This document shows positions 1 through 8,138 of a stretch of DNA of 33,651 bases, in pieces (within the stretch, counting starts at the first letter, position 1; each line of letters opens with the position of its first letter). A program made the translations under genes and the position numbers. The notes below the pieces were generated by a model. It worked only from the letters and a program-made list of their open reading frames with translations, made no database searches and was not told where the DNA came from. This stretch comes from CAILUG01 sp038125665 (GTDB taxonomy: Bacteria; Pseudomonadota; Gammaproteobacteria; Pseudomonadales; Pseudohongiellaceae): contig JAYPEI010000021.1 in assembly GCA_038125665.1 (NCBI GenBank), forward strand, positions 1 through 33,651, in the 5' to 3' direction.

Positions 1-240
1 GTTGTTTGGGGTGATGATCTCAGGAACTTCTATGTAATGAGAACATTAGATAAGTTCGCAGATGCCAGAGAGGCATCTCTTCATGGTGAAGCGGAGAGAG
101 TACTAACTGAGTTTTACGGGAAAACAAGAGGTGGAAAGATTTATAGTCAATTACTTTCCAGCACTGGGGAGGTTCGAGCTGATCTCTACAAAACAAGACA
201 AGATTTGTCTAGGTTAGCTCCTGGTCAGTGGTCCGAATAA
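1..240 (+). CDS. C-terminal fragment of an unrecognised protein
   Basis: The reading frame is open from the first base of the window and ends with a TAA at 238-240. What is seen is therefore the last 79 codons of a gene whose start lies outside the window. An internal ATG at 37 exists, but there is no Shine-Dalgarno sequence in front of it and the frame continues upstream, so a start there is unlikely. The visible part is charged, rich in Arg, Glu and Leu, and probably helical (REASLHGEAERVL, GEVRADLYKTRQDL). It has no cysteines, membrane segment or motif I can name. An intrinsic terminator follows about 60 bases after the stop, so this is the end of its transcription unit. I do not recognise the family. 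Confidence 0.6.
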   Translation, partial: VVWGDDLRNFYVMRTLDKFADAREASLHGEAERVLTEFYGKTRGGKIYSQLLSSTGEVRADLYKTRQDLSRLAPGQWSE

Positions 241-297
241 TCAATAGATTCGAGGTGTTCAATTTAGTACTAAGTGAAAAATAAAAGTATAAACTTT

Positions 298-325
298 AAA
301 AGCGCCTTTCGGGCGCTTTTTTTTT
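298..325 (+). terminator. Rho-independent terminator after the truncated first gene
   Basis: An 8-bp GC-rich stem (AAAGCGCC at 299-306 pairing with GGCGCTTT at 312-319) closes a 5-base loop and runs straight into a nine-T tract at 317-325. The layout fits termination of plus-strand transcription leaving the gene that ends at 240. The A-run on the 5' side could give weaker bidirectional activity, but no minus-strand gene ends here. Confidence 0.9.
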
Positions 326-530
326 ATAAGAATTAATTAAATTAATAATATTGTATAGATCTTGAACATAATTTTTTGGTCGCGCAGAATAATATGTACA
401 CTCACTTGAAGAACTATTTATCAAAAAAGGTGCAGGTTGGGTTTCATTCAAAGTGATTCTTAAAAAGCGGTGTAAATGGTTTACTTTGACTCATTTGAGC
501 TTGATTGAATTTTGATTACAGGACTTTTTT

Positions 531-1016
531 ATGGACCTTCAGTTAGTAGCCTATATTTCTGAAATATTAGCTTCGGTTGGCTTATTGGTGTCGTTGGTTT
601 TCTTGGCAATTCAAGTCAGGCAGTCAAATAAAATTACTAAGGCGCAATCTCGACAAGTCATGATGTCTATGGGTATAACAGATCTTTCAGCTCAGAGGGA
701 TGATCCAGAACTCATGAGCTTATTTAATGCACCAGATATAACCAAACCGCAGAGATTGAAGTTGGCTGCTCATTTAACATTAATTATGAGACAACGAGAG
801 TATGAGTGGTTGGAACTCCAAAATGAATCTGCTGATGAGAAAATGTTTGAAGCCTACTCTGGAATCATCAAAATAGTGCTAGGCACTGAACGGACAAGGG
901 CTTGGTGGTTGTTCAATAAAAGTATGGCCTTTAATCCTGACTTTGTTGATTTTGTAGATAATTTACTTAAGGACGAACCGTATACTGAATTTTGGGACAA
1001 TATGGATAAGTGGTGA
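531..1016 (+). CDS. Uncharacterised small membrane-anchored protein
   Basis: This 161-residue protein has one clear hydrophobic segment near the N-terminus (about residues 7-29, with AYISEILASVG and LLVSLVFLAI). A basic, polar stretch follows (QVRQSNKITKAQSRQ), suggesting a single-pass inner-membrane protein with a soluble C-terminal domain, probably cytoplasmic. That domain is acidic and aromatic-rich (REYEWLELQNES, RAWWLFNK, EFWDNMDKW) and contains no cysteines or catalytic motif I recognise. AGGA lies 8 bases before the ATG, which supports this start. It stands alone, with about 290 bases before it (mostly AT-rich, holding the terminator at 298-325) and a convergent minus-strand gene after it. 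The shape resembles a group of conserved hypothetical proteins I associate with marine gammaproteobacteria, but I cannot assign a function. Confidence 0.7.
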   Translation: MDLQLVAYISEILASVGLLVSLVFLAIQVRQSNKITKAQSRQVMMSMGITDLSAQRDDPELMSLFNAPDITKPQRLKLAAHLTLIMRQREYEWLELQNESADEKMFEAYSGIIKIVLGTERTRAWWLFNKSMAFNPDFVDFVDNLLKDEPYTEFWDNMDKW

Positions 1017-1201
1017 GCACTTGAGTCATGAAGTTTGAGGTGTAAGCATTTTATGAGGCGTACCCTAAGGCAGAATTTACCTAAAATTTAAGAATAATTG
1101 TATTTTCTGTCACTGTCTAAATCCCCAAAGTGATCGTCCTTAGTACTTTTCAGGCATAAAAATTTATATACAGATCAACCTTTTTATTCTCATAAAGCTA
1201 G

Positions 1202-1507
1202 TCAGATATCCGTTTTAATTCCAAACTCATAAACTGAGAGACCATTTTCGATACCACCATCAAGAAAGTTTGCCGTCTTTTCCACATCACCCTGATCAGT
1301 TCTCCAACTCACGTAGCTGTCATGTGCGGAGAATGTTTTCCACTCCTCAACTAAAGTATAAGATGAGGTAGATTTATCTAGGTACACGTCTATTTTAATA
1401 CATCCTTCATAAGCACGAGTATCTCCCAAAACCTCTTTGAAGAAATCACCAAGTGCTTCAAACTTTCCTTCTGCTGCTTTAAAGTTTTTTACAACCAACG
1501 CTGTCAT
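1202..1507 (-). CDS. Antibiotic biosynthesis monooxygenase (ABM)-like protein
   Basis: The protein is 101 residues from the ATG at 1507. I chose this start because GAAGGAGAAG, a strong Shine-Dalgarno sequence, sits 3-5 bases before it; the in-frame ATG at 1540 has none. The pattern is that of a single ABM domain, a ferredoxin-like dimeric fold. An N-terminal strand (TALVVKNFKA) is followed by a helix (GKFEALGDFFKEVL), then YEGCIKIDVYLD, then a central strand TLVEEWKTFSAHDSY with the Glu-Glu-Trp typical of the family, then a helix. Related proteins include cofactor-free monooxygenases acting on quinones or polyketides and haem-degrading enzymes, so the substrate cannot be named. It is a single-gene unit with 300 gene-free bases upstream, converging with the plus-strand gene ending at 1016. 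Confidence 0.75.
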   Translation of the reverse strand: MTALVVKNFKAAEGKFEALGDFFKEVLGDTRAYEGCIKIDVYLDKSTSSYTLVEEWKTFSAHDSYVSWRTDQGDVEKTANFLDGGIENGLSVYEFGIKTDI

Positions 1508-1807
1508 TTTCTTCTCCTTCACACAGTTATAAAAAAACACACCTCAGAGTCTCGATGTGCTTAGTTCAGCACATTCCACTTTGGAAGGAAAGCATATAAT
1601 GGGGTAAACCGAATTAGTATGTACAGTGTGTTACTACTTTGTTTTCATCACTAGTTAGCTAAGTATTCTGTTATCTTTGAGATATTGAATTGCAAAACTG
1701 CAGATTAGTTTCGCTTGAGTATATTCGGAGATCTCTAATTCTGATATCGTTTTAATAATGCCTAGAGATAGGTGTGGCCTCGAAATATACTAGAAACAGG
1801 GTTGCTT
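1508..1807. other. Gene-free divergent intergenic region
   Basis: About 300 bases separate the minus-strand ABM gene from the plus-strand cytochrome gene, so promoters for both should lie here. I see the ABM ribosome binding site (1508-1520) and AT-rich stretches, including a TATACT at 1786-1791. That hexamer lies too close to the ATG at 1808 to be a convincing -10 box for the cytochrome gene. There is no good minus-35/minus-10 pair, no repeat and no structured RNA that I can support. Confidence 0.4.
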
Positions 1808-3394
1808 ATGAAAAGGCTAAATTTATCATCTCGACAAGTGGTATTTACTCTGCTTGTTATAGTGGTAGCACTCTTCAACGCTTTTAGCATCGTGAATATC
1901 AAAGCCCAGGTTTTGTCGAGAGAAGATAACAGACTGCCGCAGGATGAGGATTCCTTTTGGTGGTCAGCGGGTGACAAGGGTGTTTTCCCTGCTTCGAGTG
2001 AATATCCGAATCCTTGGGGGCGTTTGGGCTTGGTCAATGCCGAAGGACTAATCCAGACTGACGATCATCCGTTCTTTCAAGCCCTTGGAGTTAACGGGCG
2101 AGGCTGTGTAACTTGTCACCAACCCGCTGATGCGATGTCTTTATCATTGACCACAATTCAAGAAAGATGGGATATCACCAAAGGTCATGATCCTTTATTT
2201 TCTTCAATTGACGGAATGAATTGCCCCAATCTTTCTCCAGCTGATACTAATTCACACTCACTTCTTCTCAAGCGTGGACTTTTCCGCATAGCACTTCCTT
2301 GGCCACCTGTCGGTGTAGAGCCGGAGTTTACTCTTGAAGTAGTTCGGGATCCATCGGGTTGTAATACTGACCCTGTGTTTGGAATTAATGGGGACCGAAG
2401 AGAGATTTCTGTTTATAGACGACCTCGCTCTGTTATGAATACACGCTATGTTGTGTCATCCCGTTTTGGTGTCTCAGCTTTCGTAGGAAAAACAGGTGAG
2501 CTTGCAGCAATCGATCCGGATACTGGTAAACCACAAAATATGAATATGATGGCTGATGCACGAGTAGTAACCCCAAAAACTCAAGCGAAGGCCGCAGCTG
2601 CAGATCACATGGGGGTTATTCTATCTAATGATCAGTTAAATAAAATAAGGGATTTTGAATTACAACTTTATGGTGCACAAATTTGGTCAACACTCGGAGG
2701 CAACTTGCAAGAGCATGATGGCCCTACAGGATTGGGTCCCAAAGCTATGGTTAATGGCAGGGATGGAGTTTTAGGTAATAACACCACCTCCTATGTTTTT
2801 CCAATGGAAAATCGTTGGGCAGAATTAGTTGATGGTTACACGAAAGAGGATGAGTCACTAATTGAAATGCGTAAATCCATTCAGCGTGGACATGATGTAT
2901 TTTTTTATCGCACTTTCTGGATAAAAGATGCAATGCATATAAACACAGTTGGGTTGGGAAACCCAATTAAAAGAACGTGTGCAACCTGCCATGGTATGCA
3001 CTTGACTGGAATGGATACTGCAAATGGCTGGATGGACCTTGGGACTACCAATTTGCCTTGGGCGCTAGAACCACCGCAAAGTCCTTGGGCAACAGATGAA
3101 GCTCCCATGCCCCTTTTTAAGGTGACTTGTCGTTCTGATTTGCCGCCACATCCATTTCTTGGGCGCACCATCTACACTCAAGACCCTGGTAGAGCACTTA
3201 TTTCTGGAAAGTGTGAGGATGTAGGCGCAATAGTGATTCAGCAATTTAGAGGACTATCCGCTCGCGCTCCTTACTTCTCCAACGGCTCTGCTAGCACTCT
3301 CAGAGAGCTAGTTGATTTCTATGATCGTCGTTTCAATATTCAGTATTCGGAACAAGAAAAAGTCGATTTAGTTAATTTCATGAGTGCTTTGTGA
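1808..3394 (+). CDS. Di-heme cytochrome c, MauG / cytochrome c peroxidase-like
   Basis: The protein is 528 residues from the ATG at 1808. A GTG at 1772 would only add a polar leader in front of an ideal signal sequence. Residues 1-34 (MKRLNLSSR, then VVFTLLVIVVALF, ending near KAQ) form a Sec signal peptide or N-terminal anchor, placing it in the periplasm. Two covalent heme-binding CxxCH sites are seen: CVTCH at 100-104 and CATCH at 391-395. The C-terminus (RGLSARAPYFSNGSA, LVDFYDRRFN, QEKVDLVNFM) matches the end of the di-heme peroxidase/MauG superfamily, where it packs near a heme. It is longer than the roughly 320-residue classical peroxidases, with extra sequence between the two hemes. 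The role is periplasmic electron transfer or heme-based oxidation; the substrate is unknown. Its TGA shares one base with the ATG of the next gene, so the two are probably translated together. Confidence 0.8.
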   Translation: MKRLNLSSRQVVFTLLVIVVALFNAFSIVNIKAQVLSREDNRLPQDEDSFWWSAGDKGVFPASSEYPNPWGRLGLVNAEGLIQTDDHPFFQALGVNGRGCVTCHQPADAMSLSLTTIQERWDITKGHDPLFSSIDGMNCPNLSPADTNSHSLLLKRGLFRIALPWPPVGVEPEFTLEVVRDPSGCNTDPVFGINGDRREISVYRRPRSVMNTRYVVSSRFGVSAFVGKTGELAAIDPDTGKPQNMNMMADARVVTPKTQAKAAAADHMGVILSNDQLNKIRDFELQLYGAQIWSTLGGNLQEHDGPTGLGPKAMVNGRDGVLGNNTTSYVFPMENRWAELVDGYTKEDESLIEMRKSIQRGHDVFFYRTFWIKDAMHINTVGLGNPIKRTCATCHGMHLTGMDTANGWMDLGTTNLPWALEPPQSPWATDEAPMPLFKVTCRSDLPPHPFLGRTIYTQDPGRALISGKCEDVGAIVIQQFRGLSARAPYFSNGSASTLRELVDFYDRRFNIQYSEQEKVDLVNFMSAL

Positions 3395-4221
3395 TGGATT
3401 TAAATACACAAAAAGTAATAATTGGTAAGCTAATTTTATTGATGACATTGTCAACTAGCTCTTATATTCAAGCAAGCCCAGAGATAGGTCAACGACTCAG
3501 TTTTGTATCGTGTCCTGTTGTTCGTGACACAACTACTGTTCCGTGTTGGACCAGCGACTACGAAGGAGACACTTACTACTTAACTATACAAAGTGACGTC
3601 AGTGCTAAAGTACAACCCCCATTGCTTGGTCATCAGGTGCTGGTTGAGGGAGTGGTTTCAGATAAACCTGCCATCTGTGGAGGCATAGTCTTAGAAGAGA
3701 TCCATCTCACATCAATGCCTGAACTAGATGCCAACTGTAATACCATTTTGCCAGTCGATAAAAATATCATTATTGACTTTAATCCGCGCCCACCTGGACC
3801 AAGTTCAGGTAGGCTTGCTTTCCAAAGTGATCCTGCTGTTGATCCAACACTGGACCCAACTGAGACTTTGCAGTCAATGTCAACAGAGTCACCTCAAGTT
3901 TTTAACATATATTTCGACTTCGACAAAGGTATTACTTTCCGCCACCCAGGTGTGCTGATCGGTATCCTTGAGGCTGCTGAGTCATTACAGCCAACGACCG
4001 TAAAGGTGGTAGGGATGCGCGGATCTCATAAGCTAAGTAACGGGAATATACTCCTTGAATCTGAAAATACGGCTCAGCTTAGAGCTGAGGGAATCTCTAG
4101 ATTGTTGCGGGATGCGGGTATCTTAGCCAACTTTGAACTTAGTTGGGTGGATACCACAGACCAAGCAGATGGGGTTAATGATTGGCAGTCTAGACAGGTC
4201 AAAATAACGCTTGAGAGGTAA
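3394..4221 (+). CDS. Periplasmic protein with a C-terminal OmpA/MotB-like domain
   Basis: The start is taken as the ATG at 3394, which overlaps the cytochrome stop as TGATG; a GTG one codon earlier is less likely. The product is 275 residues. An N-terminal hydrophobic segment (KLILLMTLSTSSYIQA) looks like a signal peptide. Residues from about 30 to 125 contain four cysteines (SCPVV, VPCW, AICGG, ANCNT) and strand-rich sequence such as GHQVLVEGVV that may form an OB-like fold stabilised by disulfides. After a Pro/Asp-rich linker, residues about 165-275 look like an OmpA-type domain: FNIYFDFDKG, a helix, VKVVGMRGSH, then SENTAQLRAEGISRLLRDAG and a final strand RQVKITLE. Such domains bind peptidoglycan, although here the canonical glycan-binding Asp/Arg pair is not obvious to me. 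Coupling to the cytochrome suggests it anchors or partners it in the periplasm (inference). Confidence 0.65.
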   Translation: MDLNTQKVIIGKLILLMTLSTSSYIQASPEIGQRLSFVSCPVVRDTTTVPCWTSDYEGDTYYLTIQSDVSAKVQPPLLGHQVLVEGVVSDKPAICGGIVLEEIHLTSMPELDANCNTILPVDKNIIIDFNPRPPGPSSGRLAFQSDPAVDPTLDPTETLQSMSTESPQVFNIYFDFDKGITFRHPGVLIGILEAAESLQPTTVKVVGMRGSHKLSNGNILLESENTAQLRAEGISRLLRDAGILANFELSWVDTTDQADGVNDWQSRQVKITLER

Positions 4222-4230
4222 CAGTCTGCT

Positions 4231-5250
4231 TCATTCAAGATCAAGATAACGTTGAGCACTTTGGGGGTTACAAGGCATACGTATTAATTCGAAATCAGGA
4301 GCATATACCCAGTCCATTTTGTAACTTACTGGATTTGTAAGATATTTAGAGTCGCTCATCTCAAAACTATAATTTATCGTTTGACCATCTGCACTGAGTT
4401 CAAATCTTTCAATTAGTTTTTTATCTGGGCCAGAAGGTAGTTTTTGTGCATTGCCCATGCCATGTTCTAAAAAACTCCTGGTCTCTACTACCAGTACAGA
4501 GCCCTCCCAGTGCCCAATTGAATGTCCTTGTAAGGAGGGAGAGGAGTTTTTATGTGTTGTTTCATTTAGGTGTATCACACGTTCAACACTTTCTAGCTCT
4601 GTGAAAATCTGAATTTTGTCTTCAGACATGGTGACAACCTTGGCATCAGGGATGATCATCAAAAATGGTGACGCATACGCAATACAGTCTTTGCCAGGGT
4701 TATCCTCTACAGTAAATTTATTATATGCATCTATCCCAGCTTGTGTGAGTGGCCAGTCCTGAGGTTCGAAAAAGAAGAAGTGCTCTCTAATTTCTGGAGT
4801 GATTGTTGTACGCCATTGTCCAGCTAAACTACTTGCACCTTTGATAGGGAAAGTTATCTTTGGTGCTTGAGGATTGGCCTGTCGCATTTCAAGAAGCTCT
4901 CCGTTGGTCTTGACTAACCTAGCTCCCAATGCTTTTTTTAGCTTAGGCTTAGAGGAGGGGTTAGCAAAGATCGTTACTTCATCTCCTACTGCGACAGTGT
5001 CAGCTTGCCAGCCTCTATTTCGCATCACCACTGCTGATGAGGCCTCGATTTCCCAGACTGTCTCACCCCCATTGATATCAAGCTTGATGTAAGAATGAGG
5101 GTTTGCCCAAAGGTATTCAGTAATAACACCTGTGAGTTTAACTTCCTGCTTTAAATCATAGGGTGCCCAACTGTGGTGCCCTTGAACTTGGAGAACTGGC
5201 GATAACAATAATGCTAATAAGCCTTGGTTCAAACAGCTCAAATATTTCAT
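4231..5250 (-). CDS. Secreted DUF6152-family protein
   Basis: The protein is 339 residues, with AAGGG 8 bases before the ATG at 5250. Residues 1-24 are a Sec signal peptide (SCLNQGLLALLLSPVLQVQG). The mature protein begins with HHSWAPYD at residue 25, followed by KLTGVITEYLWANPHSYI, WEIEASSAVVMRNRGW and VGDEVTIFANPS. This His-His-Ser start and WxNPH pattern are the hallmark of the DUF6152 family. The C-terminal half (IGHWEGSVLVVETRSF, then an Arg-rich end) resembles the longer versions found beside catabolic genes in marine gammaproteobacteria and sphingomonads. No enzymatic function is established for the family, to my knowledge. It is the last gene of a four-gene minus-strand run and converges with the OmpA-like gene, leaving only 9 bases between stops. 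Confidence 0.75.
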   Translation of the reverse strand: MKYLSCLNQGLLALLLSPVLQVQGHHSWAPYDLKQEVKLTGVITEYLWANPHSYIKLDINGGETVWEIEASSAVVMRNRGWQADTVAVGDEVTIFANPSSKPKLKKALGARLVKTNGELLEMRQANPQAPKITFPIKGASSLAGQWRTTITPEIREHFFFFEPQDWPLTQAGIDAYNKFTVEDNPGKDCIAYASPFLMIIPDAKVVTMSEDKIQIFTELESVERVIHLNETTHKNSSPSLQGHSIGHWEGSVLVVETRSFLEHGMGNAQKLPSGPDKKLIERFELSADGQTINYSFEMSDSKYLTNPVSYKMDWVYAPDFELIRMPCNPQSAQRYLDLE

Positions 5251-5297
5251 TTGAATACCCTTTATCTGGATAATATAAATAGCTATAGCTTGCTGGG

Positions 5298-6380
5298 CTA
5301 TTTACTTTTTTTTGTTTCGATATCAGTGGCTAATTCAATAAATATCTTTGCGTAGTTCGCAGTATCTGTTTGTGCCATGGCAAAATGTCCTCCGCCCACG
5401 AGACCCCTGTCAGGCAAATAGACGACCTCTGTCTCTACACCAGCCTGTTGCCATGAGAGTTGCTGGCAGAGCAGAATTTCTTTAGTCAAACCCAGTCCAT
5501 ATTCGGAGGTGACAAGAATCAGTGGTATGTCTTGAAAGCTAGTCAACTTGCTGGGCTTCCCACCTTGTAGTTGACATCCTTCAAAGTCAGTCGGCATGAA
5601 TGCTTCACTGAGTTCAGGCGAGGTCTTCCAGTTCAGAATCGCAGGTGATGTTCTTCTGCCGGCGTACTCAGTAGCTGTAGGGTAAGATCCCACCGCTTCA
5701 AAGGCTATGATGCCGATAATATTTTCAGCTATTAAGTCTGGCAGGAGAAAAGTACTTCCGCCCCCGGCTGAGTGAGCTATCAATATGGCAGGGCCAGTTT
5801 CATGCAACAGAGCTGCTATGGCATGTGCTGCAACTTCATCTCCGCAGTAAGGAGCTGTGGTAGAGCTAGCTGCCCAAGCAATAACTGCTGAATTAGTTGG
5901 TGTAGGCTCGCCACCAGGCCATTTGTTAACATCTGATTTTGACAACATTGAGATTATCCCAGTATTGGCAACACCACTAGATGACATGCCATTGATACTC
6001 GCACAAGTAGGATTGCTTTGTGATCTACCATGCCCAGGTCTGTCTACTACATAGACATCCCAACCTTCTGCAACAAAGTAATCAACCCAACCATCACGTC
6101 CATCTGGGGTCTGCATCCAGTCAGTGCCTTGTCCACCCCCACCATGAATAAATATTACTGGATATTTATGCCTAGGCGTTTGGGGTAAAACGTATTGCAC
6201 GAACATCGGGTTCATGACATTCAAGGTGCCGTTTGTGGTTTCCTCAGTTGAAAAAGCAATATATTTAGAGCCTAAGTCTCTTAAATTAAGCGCTCCAGCT
6301 TCTCCTCCAGCCAGCACCAAGGGAGATAAGAGGCTACCTAGCACTATTGGCATCAGAAGTTTCAAAGATAGTATCTTCAT
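5298..6380 (-). CDS. Secreted alpha/beta-hydrolase
   Basis: The product is 360 residues from the ATG at 6380; an in-frame TTG two codons earlier is the alternative. A signal peptide is evident (MKILSLKLLMPIVLGSLL, ending near LVLAGG), so the enzyme acts in the periplasm or outside the cell. The fold is marked by the oxyanion strand VIFIHGGGGQGTDW (about residues 75-88), then WDVYVVDRPGHGRS. The nucleophile elbow is AHSAGGGS, with Ser at about residue 204. A late GGGHFAMAQ is the likely catalytic His, and an acidic residue before it completes the triad. Four cysteines (PTCAS, PYCGD, EGCQL, LLCQQ) could form disulfides, as expected for an exported protein. It is probably an esterase, lipase or related hydrolase; the substrate is not readable. 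It lies 47 bases upstream of the DUF6152 gene and 46 bases after the reductase gene, in the same direction. Confidence 0.8.
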   Translation of the reverse strand: MKILSLKLLMPIVLGSLLSPLVLAGGEAGALNLRDLGSKYIAFSTEETTNGTLNVMNPMFVQYVLPQTPRHKYPVIFIHGGGGQGTDWMQTPDGRDGWVDYFVAEGWDVYVVDRPGHGRSQSNPTCASINGMSSSGVANTGIISMLSKSDVNKWPGGEPTPTNSAVIAWAASSTTAPYCGDEVAAHAIAALLHETGPAILIAHSAGGGSTFLLPDLIAENIIGIIAFEAVGSYPTATEYAGRRTSPAILNWKTSPELSEAFMPTDFEGCQLQGGKPSKLTSFQDIPLILVTSEYGLGLTKEILLCQQLSWQQAGVETEVVYLPDRGLVGGGHFAMAQTDTANYAKIFIELATDIETKKSK

Positions 6381-6426
6381 TTTCAAGCTCTGTCTGACTA
6401 TGTGTCGTTAATTTTCTGGAGGATTA

Positions 6427-7335
6427 TCAATTTGATAGAAAAAAATCTTTATGTCGTTGAGCAAATGACTCTAATGATTCACCTAATTTCCCAGTTAAAT
6501 GATAGAGATCGTCACTTATAACGGAAAAACGTCCCTCACGTATTGTTCTTTCAAAGGAAACCATATCATCGCTACACCAAGGTACACCTTCTACCACATT
6601 ATCATCGATAGCGCTTCGTGGTATACCTAGACTATCAAAATGAAAGTACATCTCTTCGTCCGTCACGTCTTTGTAGGTTATAGATTTCCCTGCCGTACGA
6701 CCCACAATTTCTGAGACTTTTTTCATGGTGTTCAGGGTAGGACCAGTAATATTGTAGACCTTATTTTCATGGCCTGAACCAGCAAGTACAGCCACAGCCG
6801 CACGCACACAGTCGTCACGAGTGACATGAGCAATAGTGCCCTTTTCTGCGCTTCCCATCCAAATCCCACTCTTAAGGGCGATGGGACCTGCAGCTAAAAT
6901 GAAGTCGCTGTACTGGCTGTTCCGTAATGCAGTCCAAGCCATACCTGATTCTCTCATTAGTTGCTCAGTACCACGATGGTCATGCACTGCTAATGAAGGG
7001 TTGTCAGGAACTGCGCCTACAAATGAAGTGTAATGAATATGTTGGATACCACTTTCCGTGGCTGCGGTGACAGCATTCGCGTGTTGAGGCATACGTTGCC
7101 CAACTCGATTAGTACTTATCATCAGAAGTTTATCACCGCCAGCAAATGCTGATAGTAAAGAGGCTTTATCGTCAAAATCTCCAAAACGCACTATTGCACC
7201 TTGACCAGCCAGTGACTTGAGTTTTTCTGGATGTCTGCTGACAAGAATCAATCTATCAGCTGGCATATGGTTAAGTAATCCGGCAGTTGTAGCCCTGCCA
7301 AAGGGACCAGAAGCTCCTGTAATCACAATTTTCAT
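6427..7335 (-). CDS. NmrA-like / QorB-type atypical SDR oxidoreductase
   Basis: The product is 302 residues from the ATG at 7335. A TTG three codons earlier would overlap the preceding gene; AAAGG upstream fits the ATG better. The N-terminus MKIVITGASGPFGRATT is the Rossmann glycine-rich loop (GxxGxxG). Later features are VRFGDFDDKASLLSAFAG, KLLMISTN, IQHIHYTSFVGA and the substrate-side WTALRNSQYSDFILAAG. These match NAD(P)-binding atypical short-chain dehydrogenases of the NmrA/QorB group, which reduce quinones or act as redox sensors. The classical YxxxK catalytic pair is absent, as usual in this group. The SnoaL-like stop at 7337 lies one base before this start, so the two genes are probably co-translated. 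Cytoplasmic; the physiological substrate is unknown. Confidence 0.82.
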   Translation of the reverse strand: MKIVITGASGPFGRATTAGLLNHMPADRLILVSRHPEKLKSLAGQGAIVRFGDFDDKASLLSAFAGGDKLLMISTNRVGQRMPQHANAVTAATESGIQHIHYTSFVGAVPDNPSLAVHDHRGTEQLMRESGMAWTALRNSQYSDFILAAGPIALKSGIWMGSAEKGTIAHVTRDDCVRAAVAVLAGSGHENKVYNITGPTLNTMKKVSEIVGRTAGKSITYKDVTDEEMYFHFDSLGIPRSAIDDNVVEGVPWCSDDMVSFERTIREGRFSVISDDLYHLTGKLGESLESFAQRHKDFFLSN

Positions 7336-7336
7336 T

Positions 7337-8044
7337 TTAATCAATTACCTTTTCTGTAATTTTATTTCCGGTGACTGGATGGAGATAGTGGTAAGGGACA
7401 AATTCACGCCCAAGAGATGAATTTTTTGGGTAAGATTTTTGTTGGGGTGGAAATAGGGTGCTTTCAGGCGTGGAGTCGAACCACAGTTTTTCATAAGGAT
7501 GGGTGACATAAAAAGTGGGGGACCACCATAGCAAAGCAATCTTCCAAACCCCATCCTCGCGGACATATTGGTTTTCATAAACACCATCTGACCACATCAA
7601 GGCTCCTTGTTGTGAGTTACTTTCCTCACCATTGACAGGGGCTGCTCCTGATGCTTGTATAATTGCACGAAAGCGACCCTTGGCAGTACGCCGATCGGGG
7701 TCTACGCTGATGATTCCTTGGTGCTGAGTATGATTGATGATTTGGTTGGGGTGTAAACCTGCTTCTCCTGTTCCCAGTACCTCAAAGAGAAAACGTCTTA
7801 CGTTCTCCTTTCCAATGTATCGTCCCCGTTGACCTATCTCAATGGCGCCATTACTAGCAAACAGTTCAGTCATTTCATCATACAGTAGCATGTCAATATA
7901 ATAACCATAGCAATATTGCAATTTTTCTATAGCATGGATGTCTTCTTGCAAGCCCAATCGTTCTTCCATGATGCTTTCAAGCTTGTGCTCGAGAAGGTTA
8001 ACCTTTTCTGTGAGGATTTGAATTTGTTCTTCAGCGCTTTCCAT
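7337..8044 (-). CDS. SnoaL-like (NTF2-fold) protein with N-terminal coiled coil
   Basis: The product is 235 residues. The first 35 or so residues (EEQIQILTEKVNLLEHKLES) have heptad spacing of a coiled coil. The rest fits a SnoaL-like NTF2-fold domain: EKLQYCYGYYIDMLLYDEM, LFASNGAIEIGQRGRYIG, VRRFLFEVLG, then strands with HTQHQGIISV, KGRFRAIIQ, DGVYENQYVREDGVWKIALLWW and a C-terminal tail. Members include polyketide cyclases, ketosteroid isomerase-like enzymes and dehydratases; this long form with a tail of about 50 residues after KIALLWW recurs in aromatic and steroid catabolic clusters. AGGGA precedes the ATG at 8044. It is the first gene of the minus-strand run that continues into the reductase, hydrolase and DUF6152 genes, which points to modification of a small organic substrate. 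Confidence 0.75.
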   Translation of the reverse strand: MESAEEQIQILTEKVNLLEHKLESIMEERLGLQEDIHAIEKLQYCYGYYIDMLLYDEMTELFASNGAIEIGQRGRYIGKENVRRFLFEVLGTGEAGLHPNQIINHTQHQGIISVDPDRRTAKGRFRAIIQASGAAPVNGEESNSQQGALMWSDGVYENQYVREDGVWKIALLWWSPTFYVTHPYEKLWFDSTPESTLFPPQQKSYPKNSSLGREFVPYHYLHPVTGNKITEKVID

Positions 8045-8138
8045 CTTTTTCCCTATTTAATTTAATGTTTATCGTTTCATATTAGAATAGATAATAGTTT
8101 AAAGCTAATCACTCTTTCTCCATTTCAAGAGGAGCGTT

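Noticed and set aside
394..456. 20-codon frame in the 241-530 gap
   Set aside because: It has no Shine-Dalgarno sequence and no similarity I recognise; a frame this short is expected by chance.
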